A DNA stretch of 64,000 nucleotides from NCBI GenBank assembly GCA_900752905.1, contig CAADWX010000001.1, forward strand, positions 16,040-80,039, written 5' to 3'. The position numbers and the translations under genes are program-made. Shown piece after piece: positions 16,537-26,038 of this stretch (the first letter of the stretch is position 1; each line of letters begins with the position of its first letter). The stretch is from Bacilli bacterium. GTDB lineage: Bacteria > Bacillota_I > Bacilli_A > RF39 > UBA660. The notes beneath the pieces were generated by a model. It was not told where the DNA came from. It made no database searches and saw only the letters and a list, made by a program, of their open reading frames with translations.

Positions 16537-16638
16537 ATGAAACAATATAAAAAGAATATTGCAAAAACTACATTTAAAGTTATCACATTAGTTGTAATAG
16601 CAGTAGTTTGTTGTATTTTAATTTACTATTATGCTTAA
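16537..16638 (+). CDS. 33-residue single-pass membrane peptide
   Basis: The product is MKQYKKNIAKT followed by a hydrophobic helix (about residues 12-29, with a CC pair) and a YYYA end. The start follows GGTGATAAA. It ends 15 nt before ldh, whose AGGAGG ribosome site begins right after the stop, so the two are probably co-transcribed. Function unknown; the positive head and single helix predict an N-in membrane peptide. Confidence 0.55.
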   Translation: MKQYKKNIAKTTFKVITLVVIAVVCCILIYYYA

Positions 16639-16653
16639 AAGGAGGTTTATTTT

Positions 16654-17565
16654 ATGAAAAATAAAGTTGTAATAATAGGTTGTGGAAATGTTGGAATGAG
16701 TTATGCATATGCCCTTTTGAATCAAAGAACATATGTTAATGAACTTGTTTTAATTGATTTAAATAAAACAAGAATAGAAGGAGAAGCAATGGACTTAAAT
16801 CATTGTCTTGCAGTAGGTCCTTCTAAAATAGATATAAAAGCTGGAGATTATTCTGATTGTAAAGATGCTACATTAATTGTAATTGCTGCTGGTGCAAATC
16901 AAGAACCTGGTGAAACAAGAATGGATTTAATATATAAAAATAGTAAAATATTTAAATCTATTATAGATAATGTAATGTCTTCTGGATTTGATGGTATATT
17001 TTTAATTGCTACTAACCCACTTGATGTTATGACATATTTAACATTTAAATATTCAAAATTACCTCACAATAGAGTAATTGGTTCTGGTACATGTCTTGAT
17101 ACAGCAAGACTTCGTTATTTAGTTGGAGAAAAACTAAATATTAATCCTAAAAACGTACATGGGTATGTTATTGGAGAACATGGTGATTCAGAATTTGTTC
17201 CATGGAGTAATGTTAATATAGGTCTTCAAAATATAACTGATTTTTTAAATAATCAAGAACTATCTGAAATAGAAAAAGATGTTAGAAATGCTGCATATGA
17301 AATAATTAATAAAAAAGGTGCTACATTCTATGGAATTGGTATGTGTTTAGCTAGAATAACAAATGCTATATTAGGTGATGAAAATACAGTACTTGCTGTT
17401 TCAGCATATGATGAAGTAAATGATATATATATGGGAATACCTTCTATAATAAATAAATCAGGTATACAAAAAAGAATATATGTTAAATTAAATGAAGAAG
17501 AAACAAATAAATTACAAAACTCAGTTGATATAATTAAAGATGCAATTAAAAAGATAGAAAATTAA
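16654..17565 (+). CDS. ldh: L-lactate dehydrogenase
   Basis: This 303-residue NAD-dependent enzyme reduces pyruvate to lactate. The Rossmann start VVIIGCGNVGMSYA (residues 5-18), the ATNPLDVMTY segment, and the active-site GEHGDSEFVPWS with the catalytic histidine are visible. The substrate loop EPGETRMDL has the Q/E-x-x-GETR form of lactate rather than malate dehydrogenases. AGGAGG sits 10 nt before the ATG. It converges on a carboxypeptidase gene, sharing a bidirectional terminator. It suggests fermentative metabolism. Confidence 0.93.
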   Translation: MKNKVVIIGCGNVGMSYAYALLNQRTYVNELVLIDLNKTRIEGEAMDLNHCLAVGPSKIDIKAGDYSDCKDATLIVIAAGANQEPGETRMDLIYKNSKIFKSIIDNVMSSGFDGIFLIATNPLDVMTYLTFKYSKLPHNRVIGSGTCLDTARLRYLVGEKLNINPKNVHGYVIGEHGDSEFVPWSNVNIGLQNITDFLNNQELSEIEKDVRNAAYEIINKKGATFYGIGMCLARITNAILGDENTVLAVSAYDEVNDIYMGIPSIINKSGIQKRIYVKLNEEETNKLQNSVDIIKDAIKKIEN

Positions 17566-17578
17566 ATTCTATCTTTTT
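17548..17578. terminator. Bidirectional terminator between ldh and the carboxypeptidase gene
   Basis: A 12-bp stem (17548-17559 with 17567-17578), 7-nt loop, A tract on one side and T tract on the other; it contains both stop codons. Confidence 0.85.
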
Positions 17579-18750
17579 CTTCTTTTTATTCTTCTTTTTT
17601 TCTTTTTATTCTTTATATAAATTATTAACATAAAAAATACAAATATAGAAATATAAATTAAATAATAAGGAAATTTCTTTATTTCAGTATTTAAAACAAC
17701 ATCGTAAGTATATAATTCTTCTCCTTCATACATAACAGTTATAACGCCAAGTTTATCCCCTACTTTTGATTTATAATCTATAACATCTAATCCATCATAT
17801 TTATATTCTAAGTTATTTAAATCAATATTCTTTTTTACATATACTTTTATATTTTTATTAGAATATATATCTAATTTCTTAATTGTACTTTTTTTAACTT
17901 TTAAAGTTTTTAGTAATTGATTTTTACTTATTAAAGTTTTATATTCATAGTTCTCATCATAATAATTATAAGTATCTAATGCATCTTCTAAATTATATGG
18001 GTAAGATCCATTTTTTGCTCCACAAGTTACAAGTAAATAATCAATATTACTTAAGGAAGCTATACTAGCTAAACAAAGACCAGCTTTATTAGTTGTTCCT
18101 GTTTTAGAACCTAATATGTAACTTGCATCTTTATTTAAAACTTTTGCTTTGGCACTTAGTGTACTAGATAAAACAAGACCATTTGTTGTTGTATACTTTT
18201 TTGTAGTAAATATTTTTTTAAAATCTTTATTTTTTAATGCATATTTTAAAGTTTTAGCAACATCATCTACACTAGAATAATTCTCAACACTATCCATACC
18301 TATAGGATTATCAAAATGAGTATTTTTTAAATTTAACTCAACTGCTTTTTTATTCATTAATTCAACAAAGTCATCAATACTACCAGATACATTATTAGCA
18401 ATAGCTTGTACAGCATCTGCACCACTTGGTAAAATAATACCATATAATAAATCTTCATACGTTACCTTATCGCCAACATTAAATCCAGCTTTCGCATACC
18501 CTTCTAATCCTTTAAAATCAGATTGTTTAAGAGTAACATAATCATTTATATTATCTATATTTTCAATAGCTACAATAGATGTCATTATCTTAGTTAAACT
18601 AGCTATTTGAATCTTTTCATCCTTAGATTTTTCATATATTACGTTATCATCATTTAAATTATAAAGAACTGCATTTTTTGAATTTATATCTAACGCAGAA
18701 ACATTTATAAATGTTAAAAAAATAATTAAACCAAATACTATTTTTTTCAT
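17569..18750 (-). CDS. D-alanyl-D-alanine carboxypeptidase (PBP5/DacF-like)
   Basis: This 393-residue exported protein has a signal peptide (residues 1-20), an S11 peptidase domain with the SxxK motif SLTK (about 52-55), and a KTG motif in GSKTGTTNKAG (about 212). A beta-rich C-terminal domain follows and then an unusual membrane helix near residues 361-379 with a very basic tail (KNKKKKRRIKRRKR), a lysine-rich anchor rather than the amphipathic helix of classical PBP5. It trims the terminal D-alanine of the stem peptide. It is one of two S11 enzymes here (other at 30220-31368). Confidence 0.9.
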   Translation of the reverse strand: MKKIVFGLIIFLTFINVSALDINSKNAVLYNLNDDNVIYEKSKDEKIQIASLTKIMTSIVAIENIDNINDYVTLKQSDFKGLEGYAKAGFNVGDKVTYEDLLYGIILPSGADAVQAIANNVSGSIDDFVELMNKKAVELNLKNTHFDNPIGMDSVENYSSVDDVAKTLKYALKNKDFKKIFTTKKYTTTNGLVLSSTLSAKAKVLNKDASYILGSKTGTTNKAGLCLASIASLSNIDYLLVTCGAKNGSYPYNLEDALDTYNYYDENYEYKTLISKNQLLKTLKVKKSTIKKLDIYSNKNIKVYVKKNIDLNNLEYKYDGLDVIDYKSKVGDKLGVITVMYEGEELYTYDVVLNTEIKKFPYYLIYISIFVFFMLIIYIKNKKKKRRIKRRKR

Positions 18751-18821
18751 ATCTTACCACCATACATATTATAGTATAAAATAACAAAAAACTAAATAAT
18801 AAAATAATTATCTGTGTAAAG

Positions 18822-18853
18822 TAAAAGATATTATCCTGTAATAATATCTTTTA
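18822..18853 (-). terminator. Terminator hairpin, copy C of a repeated sequence
   Basis: A 13-bp stem (18822-18834 with 18841-18853) and CCTGTA loop. The same core hairpin occurs at 26722-26751 and 30212-30241. It follows the 58-residue membrane protein gene. Confidence 0.7.
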
Positions 18854-18905
18854 ATATTCTTTTTGTTTTATTTTTTTTATAATCTTCATATTTTTAATTC
18901 ATAAT

Positions 18906-19082
18906 TTATTCTTTTTTTAATTTATCACATATCAAATCAGTTACTATATAAGAAACAGCATATATTATTGTTGTAACAAAAACCATTTTCCAATTTATAC
19001 TTTTAGAAAACAAATACATTACTAAAGTATATATAATTTCAAAAACAACTATATTTATTAAATATTTTATATATTTTTTCAT
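18906..19082 (-). CDS. 58-residue membrane protein
   Basis: This small gene starts at ATG 19082 behind AGGAGG and encodes two predicted membrane helices (about residues 8-25 and 32-50) with a lysine-rich start (MKKYIKYL) and end (CDKLKKE). It ends ahead of terminator copy C. It lies 34 nt after the small lipoprotein gene on the same strand and could be its partner. No family recognised. Confidence 0.7.
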   Translation of the reverse strand: MKKYIKYLINIVVFEIIYTLVMYLFSKSINWKMVFVTTIIYAVSYIVTDLICDKLKKE

Positions 19083-19116
19083 ATAAGCCTCCTAACAAAT
19101 TATCAAATTGTAATTT

Positions 19117-19572
19117 TTATTCAATAGTAAATTCAACTGCTACATTGAAAGTTTCATATTTTTCTTCTTCATATTCATAGTCAATTTCTTTTATAATTCT
19201 ATAAGTTCCATTTGCAAGTTTACCATACCCATTTTCCCAATTGAGTTCAATTTCTTTACTTTCTTTTGCTGAAAGTTGAAAAGCTGGCATATCGAAATAT
19301 AATTCAATATTTATTTTATGCCATTCTTCATCTTTTTTAATTTCTATTTCATAAGGATCCCCATATTGGAAATTTTTATCACTATTATTTGTTAAAACAA
19401 GAGTTGCACTTTTATTTGTTAATGTTCCCTCTTTAATAGTCATTGTAACATCATTTTGTGAAATCTTAATATTAGACTTATTTCCAATATCAAATTTATT
19501 TTTTGCTTTTCCACATCCTGCCATTCCCAATACTATAATCCCACATAATAAAATAGTTAAAATTTTTTTCAT
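19117..19572 (-). CDS. Small lipoprotein with Ig-like domain
   Basis: This 151-residue lipoprotein has a signal peptide and lipobox LGMAGC (cysteine at about residue 20). The rest is a beta-sandwich pattern with NDVTMTIKEGTLTNKSATLVLTN and a GTYRIIKEID end, like the bacterial Ig-like domains of many Bacillota lipoproteins. The ATG at 19572 is 7 nt after GGAGG; a TTG two codons upstream is rejected. Its promoter region shares the TATAAT-then-ATAGATAGATAG leader with the genes starting at 26611 and 30106, suggesting common control. Function unknown. Confidence 0.7.
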   Translation of the reverse strand: MKKILTILLCGIIVLGMAGCGKAKNKFDIGNKSNIKISQNDVTMTIKEGTLTNKSATLVLTNNSDKNFQYGDPYEIEIKKDEEWHKINIELYFDMPAFQLSAKESKEIELNWENGYGKLANGTYRIIKEIDYEYEEEKYETFNVAVEFTIE

Positions 19573-19669
19573 AATCAATCCTCCATTTCAATAAATTACT
19601 ATCTATCTATTCAATTATACCACATTTTTTCTAAATTAGATTATTCGGATTATTACTACACTATGAGCA

Positions 19670-20884
19670 TTATAATTTAAAATATTTAATTACGAATTTT
19701 GTTCCTAGTTTGTTTGATTCAACACTAACATTTCCGTTATCTTCTTCAATAATAGTCTTTGCTAGAGCCAGTCCAATACCTATACTATCAGATGTAGCAT
19801 TTTCACCTTTATAAAATCTCTCAAAGATGTGTGCTATATCTTTTTTAGAAATACCATCACCAGTATCAATAATTTCAATCATTGAATATACATTATTATC
19901 TTCTATATTAATTGTTACTTTTGAAGCATTTTTAGAGTGATCTATAGCATTTTTTAATATATTAGTTATTGCTTCAATTTGCCATTTAGAATCACATACA
20001 ATTTTAGAATTTCCTTTAGTATTAAATTCAATATTAATGTTTCTTAAATCACATAAAGTAGAAACATTTTTAATGGATTCTTTAACAATATTTTGTAAAT
20101 CATTTTCTTGTTTTATAAAATAAACTGTATTAGCATCAAACTTTGATAACTTTAAAAGTGTTTGTACCAAAAAATTAATGTTTGTAACATTTCTTTTTAT
20201 ATCTCTAATAAAATCATTTCTAACACACTTATCCATATCAGGATCTTCAATAATATTGTCTAACATTACTAATATACTAGTAAGTGGAGTTTTTAATTGA
20301 TGAGAAATATCTTCTAATGATTTTTTTAGATTTATTTTATCCTTGTTAGAATTTTCAGCTGATTCTTTTAACATTATGGTAGTTTTATATATTTCATTTT
20401 TTAAAATTGATAATTCATCTTCTGATATCGAATCAATCTGTAATTCATAGTTCTTTTTGTTTATTTCTTCTATACATTTAATAATATCCTTTATATCATT
20501 TTCTTTTTTATGATTATATCTAATATATAAAATCATTAAAATAATAATAGTTATTGTTAAAAAAGACATATTTATAACTAAAAACATATGATAGTCTTTA
20601 TCATTTTTAATAAGAACTGATTTATTATCTACATCAATTCCATATTTGATAAAAAAATCATTAGATTCAAATTCATCACTATTTAAAATTGTAATAATTT
20701 CTTTATCCGTTATTTCTGGATACTTATCTTTGATTACATTAATAATAGCACCAATTTTATTATTAAAATTTTTAGTATAAGTATTGTATTCATATATATT
20801 TAATGTTAGGAACGAAACAAATAAACATATTGATACAATAAATGTAGAAATAAAATACTGTTTTAATTTAATTTTATTCTTCAT
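19670..20884 (-). CDS. Two-component sensor histidine kinase
   Basis: This 404-residue kinase has two membrane helices (about 11-31 and 99-121) around a short external loop, then a dimerisation domain with the H-box EDISHQLKTPLTSI, and an ATPase domain with N-box NILKNAIDHS, the DTGDGISK loop and GIGLALAKTI. Its start overlaps the end of the response regulator gene. Kinases next to an ABC/FtsX exporter commonly sense envelope damage or antimicrobial peptides; the moderate-sized external loop leaves direct sensing possible. The stimulus is not known. Confidence 0.92.
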   Translation of the reverse strand: MKNKIKLKQYFISTFIVSICLFVSFLTLNIYEYNTYTKNFNNKIGAIINVIKDKYPEITDKEIITILNSDEFESNDFFIKYGIDVDNKSVLIKNDKDYHMFLVINMSFLTITIIILMILYIRYNHKKENDIKDIIKCIEEINKKNYELQIDSISEDELSILKNEIYKTTIMLKESAENSNKDKINLKKSLEDISHQLKTPLTSILVMLDNIIEDPDMDKCVRNDFIRDIKRNVTNINFLVQTLLKLSKFDANTVYFIKQENDLQNIVKESIKNVSTLCDLRNINIEFNTKGNSKIVCDSKWQIEAITNILKNAIDHSKNASKVTINIEDNNVYSMIEIIDTGDGISKKDIAHIFERFYKGENATSDSIGIGLALAKTIIEEDNGNVSVESNKLGTKFVIKYFKL

Positions 20885-21530
20885 CAATCCTATAACCCAT
20901 TCCTTTAATAGTAGTAATAATATCTGTTCCTATTTTTTCTCTAATTCTTTTGAAATAAACGGTAACCGTATGATCATCTACATAATTACCAGTCCAATCC
21001 CAAATTTTATCTAATATAACATTTCTACTAACTACTTTATTTAAGTTATTAAATAATAAATTTACAAGTTTTAATTCTAATGCAGTTAGTTCAATAGGAA
21101 TATTATCTTTCATTAAAACAAATTTATCCATATCGTAAGAAATATCTTTTACTTTAATAATATTTTTCTTTTTAGATCTTAATAATATTCTATTAACTCT
21201 TGCAAGTAATTCTTTAGAGCTAAAAGGTTTAGTTATATAATCTTCAGCACCTACATTTAATCCTTTAACAATATCATCTTCTTCATCTTTAGCTGTTAAA
21301 AAAATAGTAGGAATTTTTAAATTCTTAATAGTATTTTCAAATAAGTTAAATCCATTTCCATCTGGTAAAGTTATATCAAGTATTATTAAATCAATGTTGG
21401 AGTTATTTAATAAATATTCTTTTGAATCTTTTATAGTAGTTTTTACATTTAAATTATAGTTATTTTTTTCAAAAGAGTATGTGAGTCCTTTTATAATTGA
21501 TTCTGTATCTTCAATTAACAAAATATTCAT
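20874..21530 (-). CDS. OmpR-family response regulator
   Basis: At 218 residues it has a receiver domain with phospho-acceptor aspartate in LIILDITLPDG (about residue 51), the conserved threonine in FLTAKDE and lysine in ITKPFS, and a C-terminal winged helix with ELTALELKLVNLL and the recognition region DDHTVTVYFKRIREKIG. It is coupled to the kinase gene by an overlap. The TGG-TATAAT extended -10 upstream of its ATG suggests a promoter separate from the exporter genes. Target genes probably include the adjacent ABC exporter. Confidence 0.93.
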   Translation of the reverse strand: MNILLIEDTESIIKGLTYSFEKNNYNLNVKTTIKDSKEYLLNNSNIDLIILDITLPDGNGFNLFENTIKNLKIPTIFLTAKDEEDDIVKGLNVGAEDYITKPFSSKELLARVNRILLRSKKKNIIKVKDISYDMDKFVLMKDNIPIELTALELKLVNLLFNNLNKVVSRNVILDKIWDWTGNYVDDHTVTVYFKRIREKIGTDIITTIKGMGYRIDEE

Positions 21531-21565
21531 ATATTAGCTCCTTTCATTACATAATATTATACCAC

Positions 21566-21594
21566 AATATAAGGAGCTTTTCGCTCCTTATATT
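21566..21594 (-). other. Perfect 12-bp hairpin between exporter and response regulator genes
   Basis: Arms 21566-21577 and 21583-21594 pair perfectly around TTTTC. It covers the permease stop codon and lacks a T tract, so it may be an mRNA stabiliser or weak terminator rather than a standard terminator. Confidence 0.55.
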
Positions 21595-24214
21595 AGATAT
21601 TCTCATTTCTAATTGTTTCAATAGTATTTTGCTTATTTATTTTACTCATAGAATACTTCATAATTAACGAAATAAGTATAAATACAACTGCTATAGCAAT
21701 TAATATTGCTACAATAGGAAGTTTATAAGGTATTCCTGATTCTTCTGATAAGAAATGATAAATAATATATGATAATGCTATTCCAATAGGTACACCAAAG
21801 AATAGAGATTTAATACCCATAAATAAACTTTCTAATCGAATCATCCTGTTAAATTCTTTTGTTGTCATACCAACTGATTTTAACATAGCAAATTCTTGTT
21901 TTCGTAGTTCCATATTAGTAGTAATAGTATTAAAAATATTAGTTATACCGATTAATGAAATTACAATTATAAATCCATAAAGAAATATTCCTACTAAAGT
22001 AAATAAGTTACTCATTATTTTAACATTTTCATCTACATTATTAATGTTATAATCTTCGCCTTTTAAGAAATCATCAAGATCATCTTGTAATTTATCAGCA
22101 TCATTTGATTTATAATATATTGCTAATGATTTAGATTTAAAATTAGCATCAAACATTTCATCACTAATAAGTAAATATTGCCCATCGACACCTTTAAATC
22201 CAAAAGGTTTAACATCAGAAACTGCTCCAATTTCTATTTTTATTTTTTTATCTTTATCAGTGATAGTGGCGTCAATGATGTCACCTTTATTAAAGTTAAA
22301 TACTCTCATATATTTAGTAGTTAACTTATTGTTTTTATTATAGTTAGAAACATATCCCTTATCAACAAGAATAGCTTTATTTTTAATTTCATTATAATTT
22401 AAGCCTAATGAATCAACATACTTTTTAAACTGTTCTTCTCCAATAGAAATTATAGATGCATATGTAGGTTTATTTTCATCTAATGCTAAATTTAAAAACT
22501 TAGCATATTCTTTGTTATAATGATTCCCTGTAAAAGATATTTCACTATTTCTAAATATTGTATAATCTTCTATATTATCTAATCTAGTAGTTTCTATAAA
22601 TTTATTATAAGATTCATTATTTGTGATAGTTGTAGATAATGAAATATTAAAATCAGATATCTCTAATTCATGATCTACTTGTTGAAATGCCAATTTCATA
22701 AATCCTGATAAAGCAATAAATATAAATACAGAAACAACTATTGATATAACTGTAGTTCTATATTTTTTCTTATTTCTTTTTAAGTTTTTAAATGATATTT
22801 CGCCACCCACACCAAATATACTTTTTATTAATTTTGGTGATTTAATCTTTTTAGGATTTATTTTAATATTAGCACTATTTCTAATAGAATCTATTGGTGA
22901 TACTTTAGATGCTCGTTTTGCACTTCTAAATGCAGAGAAGTATATAGTTACAATACCAAGTATTATGGCTACTAAAACAGACAACCAAGAAAAAGAAAAT
23001 ACTAATTTTAAACCTTCTGCAAATGAACCATTTAAATAATAATTACTTATGATAATAAGTATATATGATGCTATAAAACCAAGTAATAGTCCTAATGGAA
23101 TACCAATTAATCCTAATATTGTAGCTTCATAAAAAACATTTCTTTTAATTTGTCTTTTAGTTGCTCCAATACTTCTTAACATACCATATTGCTTTATTTT
23201 CTCTGTAATAGAAATATCAAAACTATTTTTTATACAAAATATTGAAGTAAATACAATTATTCCTATTACAATTCCTACAACAATACCTAAACCGCCAATA
23301 CCACTATTTGAAATAGGATTTGTTTCTAAAGCAATTAAATAGGAATTAACATTTATATCACTATATTTTGCTTTATCCATTTGATTTAGATATTCTTTTA
23401 ATTCTTTATTTGACGCTTGTTTCTCATTATCATTAACTTTCTTAAATAATTTTGCATCAACACCTAATATATTAGCAATAGTTTCATAACTGTTTTTTAC
23501 ACCATCTTTTGAAAATCTTGCATATACATCAACAATTCCATTTATTTTATTTTCTTCAAGATAAGTTATAAATGTATATCCTGGTGCAGAATAACCTTCT
23601 ATATTTGTAGCTGGTCTTCCTATAATACCAACTATTTTATATGTTTTTGATGTTGTTTCAACTATAGATTCACCAACTTCTTCATCATTTTTTTGATATG
23701 GATTATTTTGATTTAATTCATAATTACTATTATCAATTCTTTTTCCTATATCTAAAGTAATAGAATCACCAATATTTAAAAATAATCTACCATTTGTTTT
23801 TAAATGAGTCGGTATAACTATTTCATTTTCATTTTCAGGAAGCCTTCCATCCACCAGTTTAACAGATAAATTTTTTAAAGAATCTTTAGTAAATGCCTTT
23901 ATAAAAGCGTAAGGTTTATATTCATTTTTAGAGTCTATTTTAGCATAACCAACATTTTTAGTAATATTGATAGTTTCTATATTTCTATTGTTTTCAAATA
24001 TATCGATATCACTAACAGGGACATTGTAAAATGCAGTATGAAAGTTTCCTTTTTCGCATGTTTCGTATTTAATTAATGATTTTATACCACTAGAGTATAT
24101 AGATGCTACAGCTGTTATTAAAGCAACTGATAGCATAATACCAATAATAGTAACGACTGTTCTTTTCTTATTCAATTTAAGATTTTTAATTGTCAATTTG
24201 TTAAGTAAGCTCAT
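21593..24214 (-). CDS. ABC transporter permease with two FtsX domains
   Basis: This 873-residue permease has an N-terminal helix, a MacB-type external domain (about 45-290), a first FtsX core of three helices (about 305-440), a second external domain (about 510-730), and a second FtsX core (about 745-865). This duplicated form is common in Gram-positive exporters for peptides, lipids or cell-wall stress agents. It starts 2 nt after the ATPase stop with GAGGAGG. Together with the two-component genes it makes a complete sensing and export set. Confidence 0.9.
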   Translation of the reverse strand: MSLLNKLTIKNLKLNKKRTVVTIIGIMLSVALITAVASIYSSGIKSLIKYETCEKGNFHTAFYNVPVSDIDIFENNRNIETINITKNVGYAKIDSKNEYKPYAFIKAFTKDSLKNLSVKLVDGRLPENENEIVIPTHLKTNGRLFLNIGDSITLDIGKRIDNSNYELNQNNPYQKNDEEVGESIVETTSKTYKIVGIIGRPATNIEGYSAPGYTFITYLEENKINGIVDVYARFSKDGVKNSYETIANILGVDAKLFKKVNDNEKQASNKELKEYLNQMDKAKYSDINVNSYLIALETNPISNSGIGGLGIVVGIVIGIIVFTSIFCIKNSFDISITEKIKQYGMLRSIGATKRQIKRNVFYEATILGLIGIPLGLLLGFIASYILIIISNYYLNGSFAEGLKLVFSFSWLSVLVAIILGIVTIYFSAFRSAKRASKVSPIDSIRNSANIKINPKKIKSPKLIKSIFGVGGEISFKNLKRNKKKYRTTVISIVVSVFIFIALSGFMKLAFQQVDHELEISDFNISLSTTITNNESYNKFIETTRLDNIEDYTIFRNSEISFTGNHYNKEYAKFLNLALDENKPTYASIISIGEEQFKKYVDSLGLNYNEIKNKAILVDKGYVSNYNKNNKLTTKYMRVFNFNKGDIIDATITDKDKKIKIEIGAVSDVKPFGFKGVDGQYLLISDEMFDANFKSKSLAIYYKSNDADKLQDDLDDFLKGEDYNINNVDENVKIMSNLFTLVGIFLYGFIIVISLIGITNIFNTITTNMELRKQEFAMLKSVGMTTKEFNRMIRLESLFMGIKSLFFGVPIGIALSYIIYHFLSEESGIPYKLPIVAILIAIAVVFILISLIMKYSMSKINKQNTIETIRNENI

Positions 24215-24216
24215 AA

Positions 24217-24888
24217 TTATACCTCCTCAACAATTTTTCCATCTTCAATTTTAATTATCCTATCAGCCACTTTTGCAATTTCCATATTGTGAGTAATCAT
24301 AATAATTGTTTGATTAAGTTCTTTATTTGATTTTTTTAGTAGAGCAACTATTTCATCACTTGATTTAGAATCCAAGTTACCAGTTGGCTCATCAGCTAGT
24401 ATAATTGTAGGATTAGTAATTAAAGCACGACCAATACTTGTTCTTTGCTGTTGTCCACCAGATAATTCATTAGGAAGATGTGTTCTTCTATTTTGTAATC
24501 CTAACAGTTTTAACATATCGTTCAATTTTTCTTTATCAACCTCACGATTATCTAAAGAAAGTGGCAGTGTTATATTTTCTTCTACATTTAATATAGGTAT
24601 TAAATTATAGAATTGATATATTAATCCTACCTGTCTTCTTCTAAATATAGCAAGTTTATCATCATTAAAATTAAATATATCTTTACCATCAATAAACACC
24701 TTGCCAGAAGATGGTCGATCAACACCTCCAATTAAATGTAGTAGTGTTGATTTACCAGATCCTGATGCACCAACTATTGCTACAAATTCACCTTTTTCTA
24801 CCGAAAAAGAAACATGATCTAATGCAACAACTTTTGTTGTATCTTTACCATAAATTTTAGTTAAATTATCTACTTTCAAAATTTCCAT
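24217..24888 (-). CDS. ABC transporter ATPase (MacB/LolD type)
   Basis: This 223-residue ATPase has Walker A GASGSGKST (about 40-48), the signature LSGGQQQRTSIGRAL, Walker B IILADEPTGNLD and the switch histidine in MITHNME. It matches the ATPases that pair with FtsX permeases. ATG at 24888 is preferred over a TTG three codons upstream because the GGAGG site almost touches the TTG. It leads the exporter pair and the permease follows directly. Confidence 0.94.
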   Translation of the reverse strand: MEILKVDNLTKIYGKDTTKVVALDHVSFSVEKGEFVAIVGASGSGKSTLLHLIGGVDRPSSGKVFIDGKDIFNFNDDKLAIFRRRQVGLIYQFYNLIPILNVEENITLPLSLDNREVDKEKLNDMLKLLGLQNRRTHLPNELSGGQQQRTSIGRALITNPTIILADEPTGNLDSKSSDEIVALLKKSNKELNQTIIMITHNMEIAKVADRIIKIEDGKIVEEV

Positions 24889-24951
24889 AACTAACAATTC
24901 CTCCTTTTCACAATAACATTATATTATAATCAATGTTACAACTAAGTTACA

Positions 24952-24978
24952 AAATAAAAAAAGCAGATTTTTCTGCTT
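24952..24978 (-). terminator. Terminator after the 189-residue gene
   Basis: AAGCAGA (24961-24967), loop TTTT, TCTGCTT (24972-24978), T run on the minus strand. It lies 55 nt after the stop at 25033. Confidence 0.85.
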
Positions 24979-25032
24979 GAATGTTTGTTATATTATTATA
25001 TTACGAACAATTAGATAAATTGTAATTTGTTT

Positions 25033-25602
25033 TTATTTCTTTGGCTCAAATTTTTTTGCCCACTCTATATATTCTTCATCTTCATAGTCATTACAACTTA
25101 GATATATTTTCCATTCATTTATTCCATCTTTTGGACAAGATGTTTTTACATATAAACCACAATATGATTCATTATCTATATCTAACAACACATCCTTATC
25201 CATTCCACCATTAAACACTAGAGTTTCATGAGTAATTAATTGACCACCATTTCCTTGTTGACAATTTGGACTAACAAGACTCATATATTTTTCTAGTTCT
25301 TTATCTATTTCATCTCTGATTTCATCATATCTATCTAAGCTATATTTCATAAACCAACTACCATACTTTACACCACGATTATTTTTAAATGGTTCGTTCG
25401 GACTAACACTTGGATATAGAACAACTTTATATCCTAATCCCCAATATGTAACCTTCTTTCCATCTTCGCTTACTATTTTGATTGTAAACTTTGGTTCAAC
25501 ACTATTTCTAACTCTTGCACTATCAATATAACTTGTAACAAATCCTGCAACTATCAAAATCACTAATATAAATCCTAAAATAATTAAAAGTTTCTTTTTC
25601 AT
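25033..25602 (-). CDS. Exported protein of unknown function (189 residues)
   Basis: It has a basic head and one hydrophobic segment (about 4-23) acting as a signal anchor, then a soluble domain with the stretch KVTYWGLGYKVVLYP and GVKYGSWFMKY near residues 51-90. The segment KVTYWGLGYKV recalls uncharacterised Bacillota proteins that I cannot name. Four cysteines (NCQQG, YCGLY, SCPKD, SCNDY) in the second half could form two disulfides. GGAGGAAG precedes the ATG. It sits upstream of the ABC exporter with its own terminator, and beside related small exported proteins. Confidence 0.7.
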   Translation of the reverse strand: MKKKLLIILGFILVILIVAGFVTSYIDSARVRNSVEPKFTIKIVSEDGKKVTYWGLGYKVVLYPSVSPNEPFKNNRGVKYGSWFMKYSLDRYDEIRDEIDKELEKYMSLVSPNCQQGNGGQLITHETLVFNGGMDKDVLLDIDNESYCGLYVKTSCPKDGINEWKIYLSCNDYEDEEYIEWAKKFEPKK

Positions 25603-25629
25603 ACTTCCTCCTATTTAGTAAATTGCAAT

Positions 25630-26014
25630 TTATTCTTTTGTATGTACACCATTATTTTTAATATAATCTACTAAATCATTTTTCATCATCGAATCATCAA
25701 TAATAAAATAAATATTTTTTTATCTAAACAATAAATTTCTCCACTTTTATCATCTGGTAAATTTTACATAAATTCAATCTTGTAAATTGATTCACAATAT
25801 TCTATATTTCTTTCTTCTAATAATTCTATTATTTTACTTCTATTATTTTCCGTAATACCAATATAATAATAGTCTTTTTTTGCAAGTTCAACAATAAATG
25901 ATTTAAATAAAATGAAACAGAAAACTAAAATCATAATTAAAGCACAAATAATAAAAATTGTAATTTTACCATTTTTTTACAGTTTTGAATTTCTTGTTCT
26001 ATATTCTGTCACAT
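25630..26014 (-). pseudogene. Broken gene for a small membrane protein
   Basis: Three frames read together give about 125 residues: an N-terminal TEYRTRNSK, a membrane segment ITIFIICALIMILVFCFILF, an EELLEERNIEYCESIYKIEF stretch, and an end MMKNDLVDYIKNNGVHTKE. It is interrupted by a frameshift in an A run near the start (about 25975), an in-frame TAA after the KIEF stretch, and another frameshift in an A run near 25720. A GTGAGGT ribosome site remains. Orientation and layout match the exported genes on either side. Confidence 0.65.
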
Positions 26015-26038
26015 AATATTTACCTCACTTTACAATTA

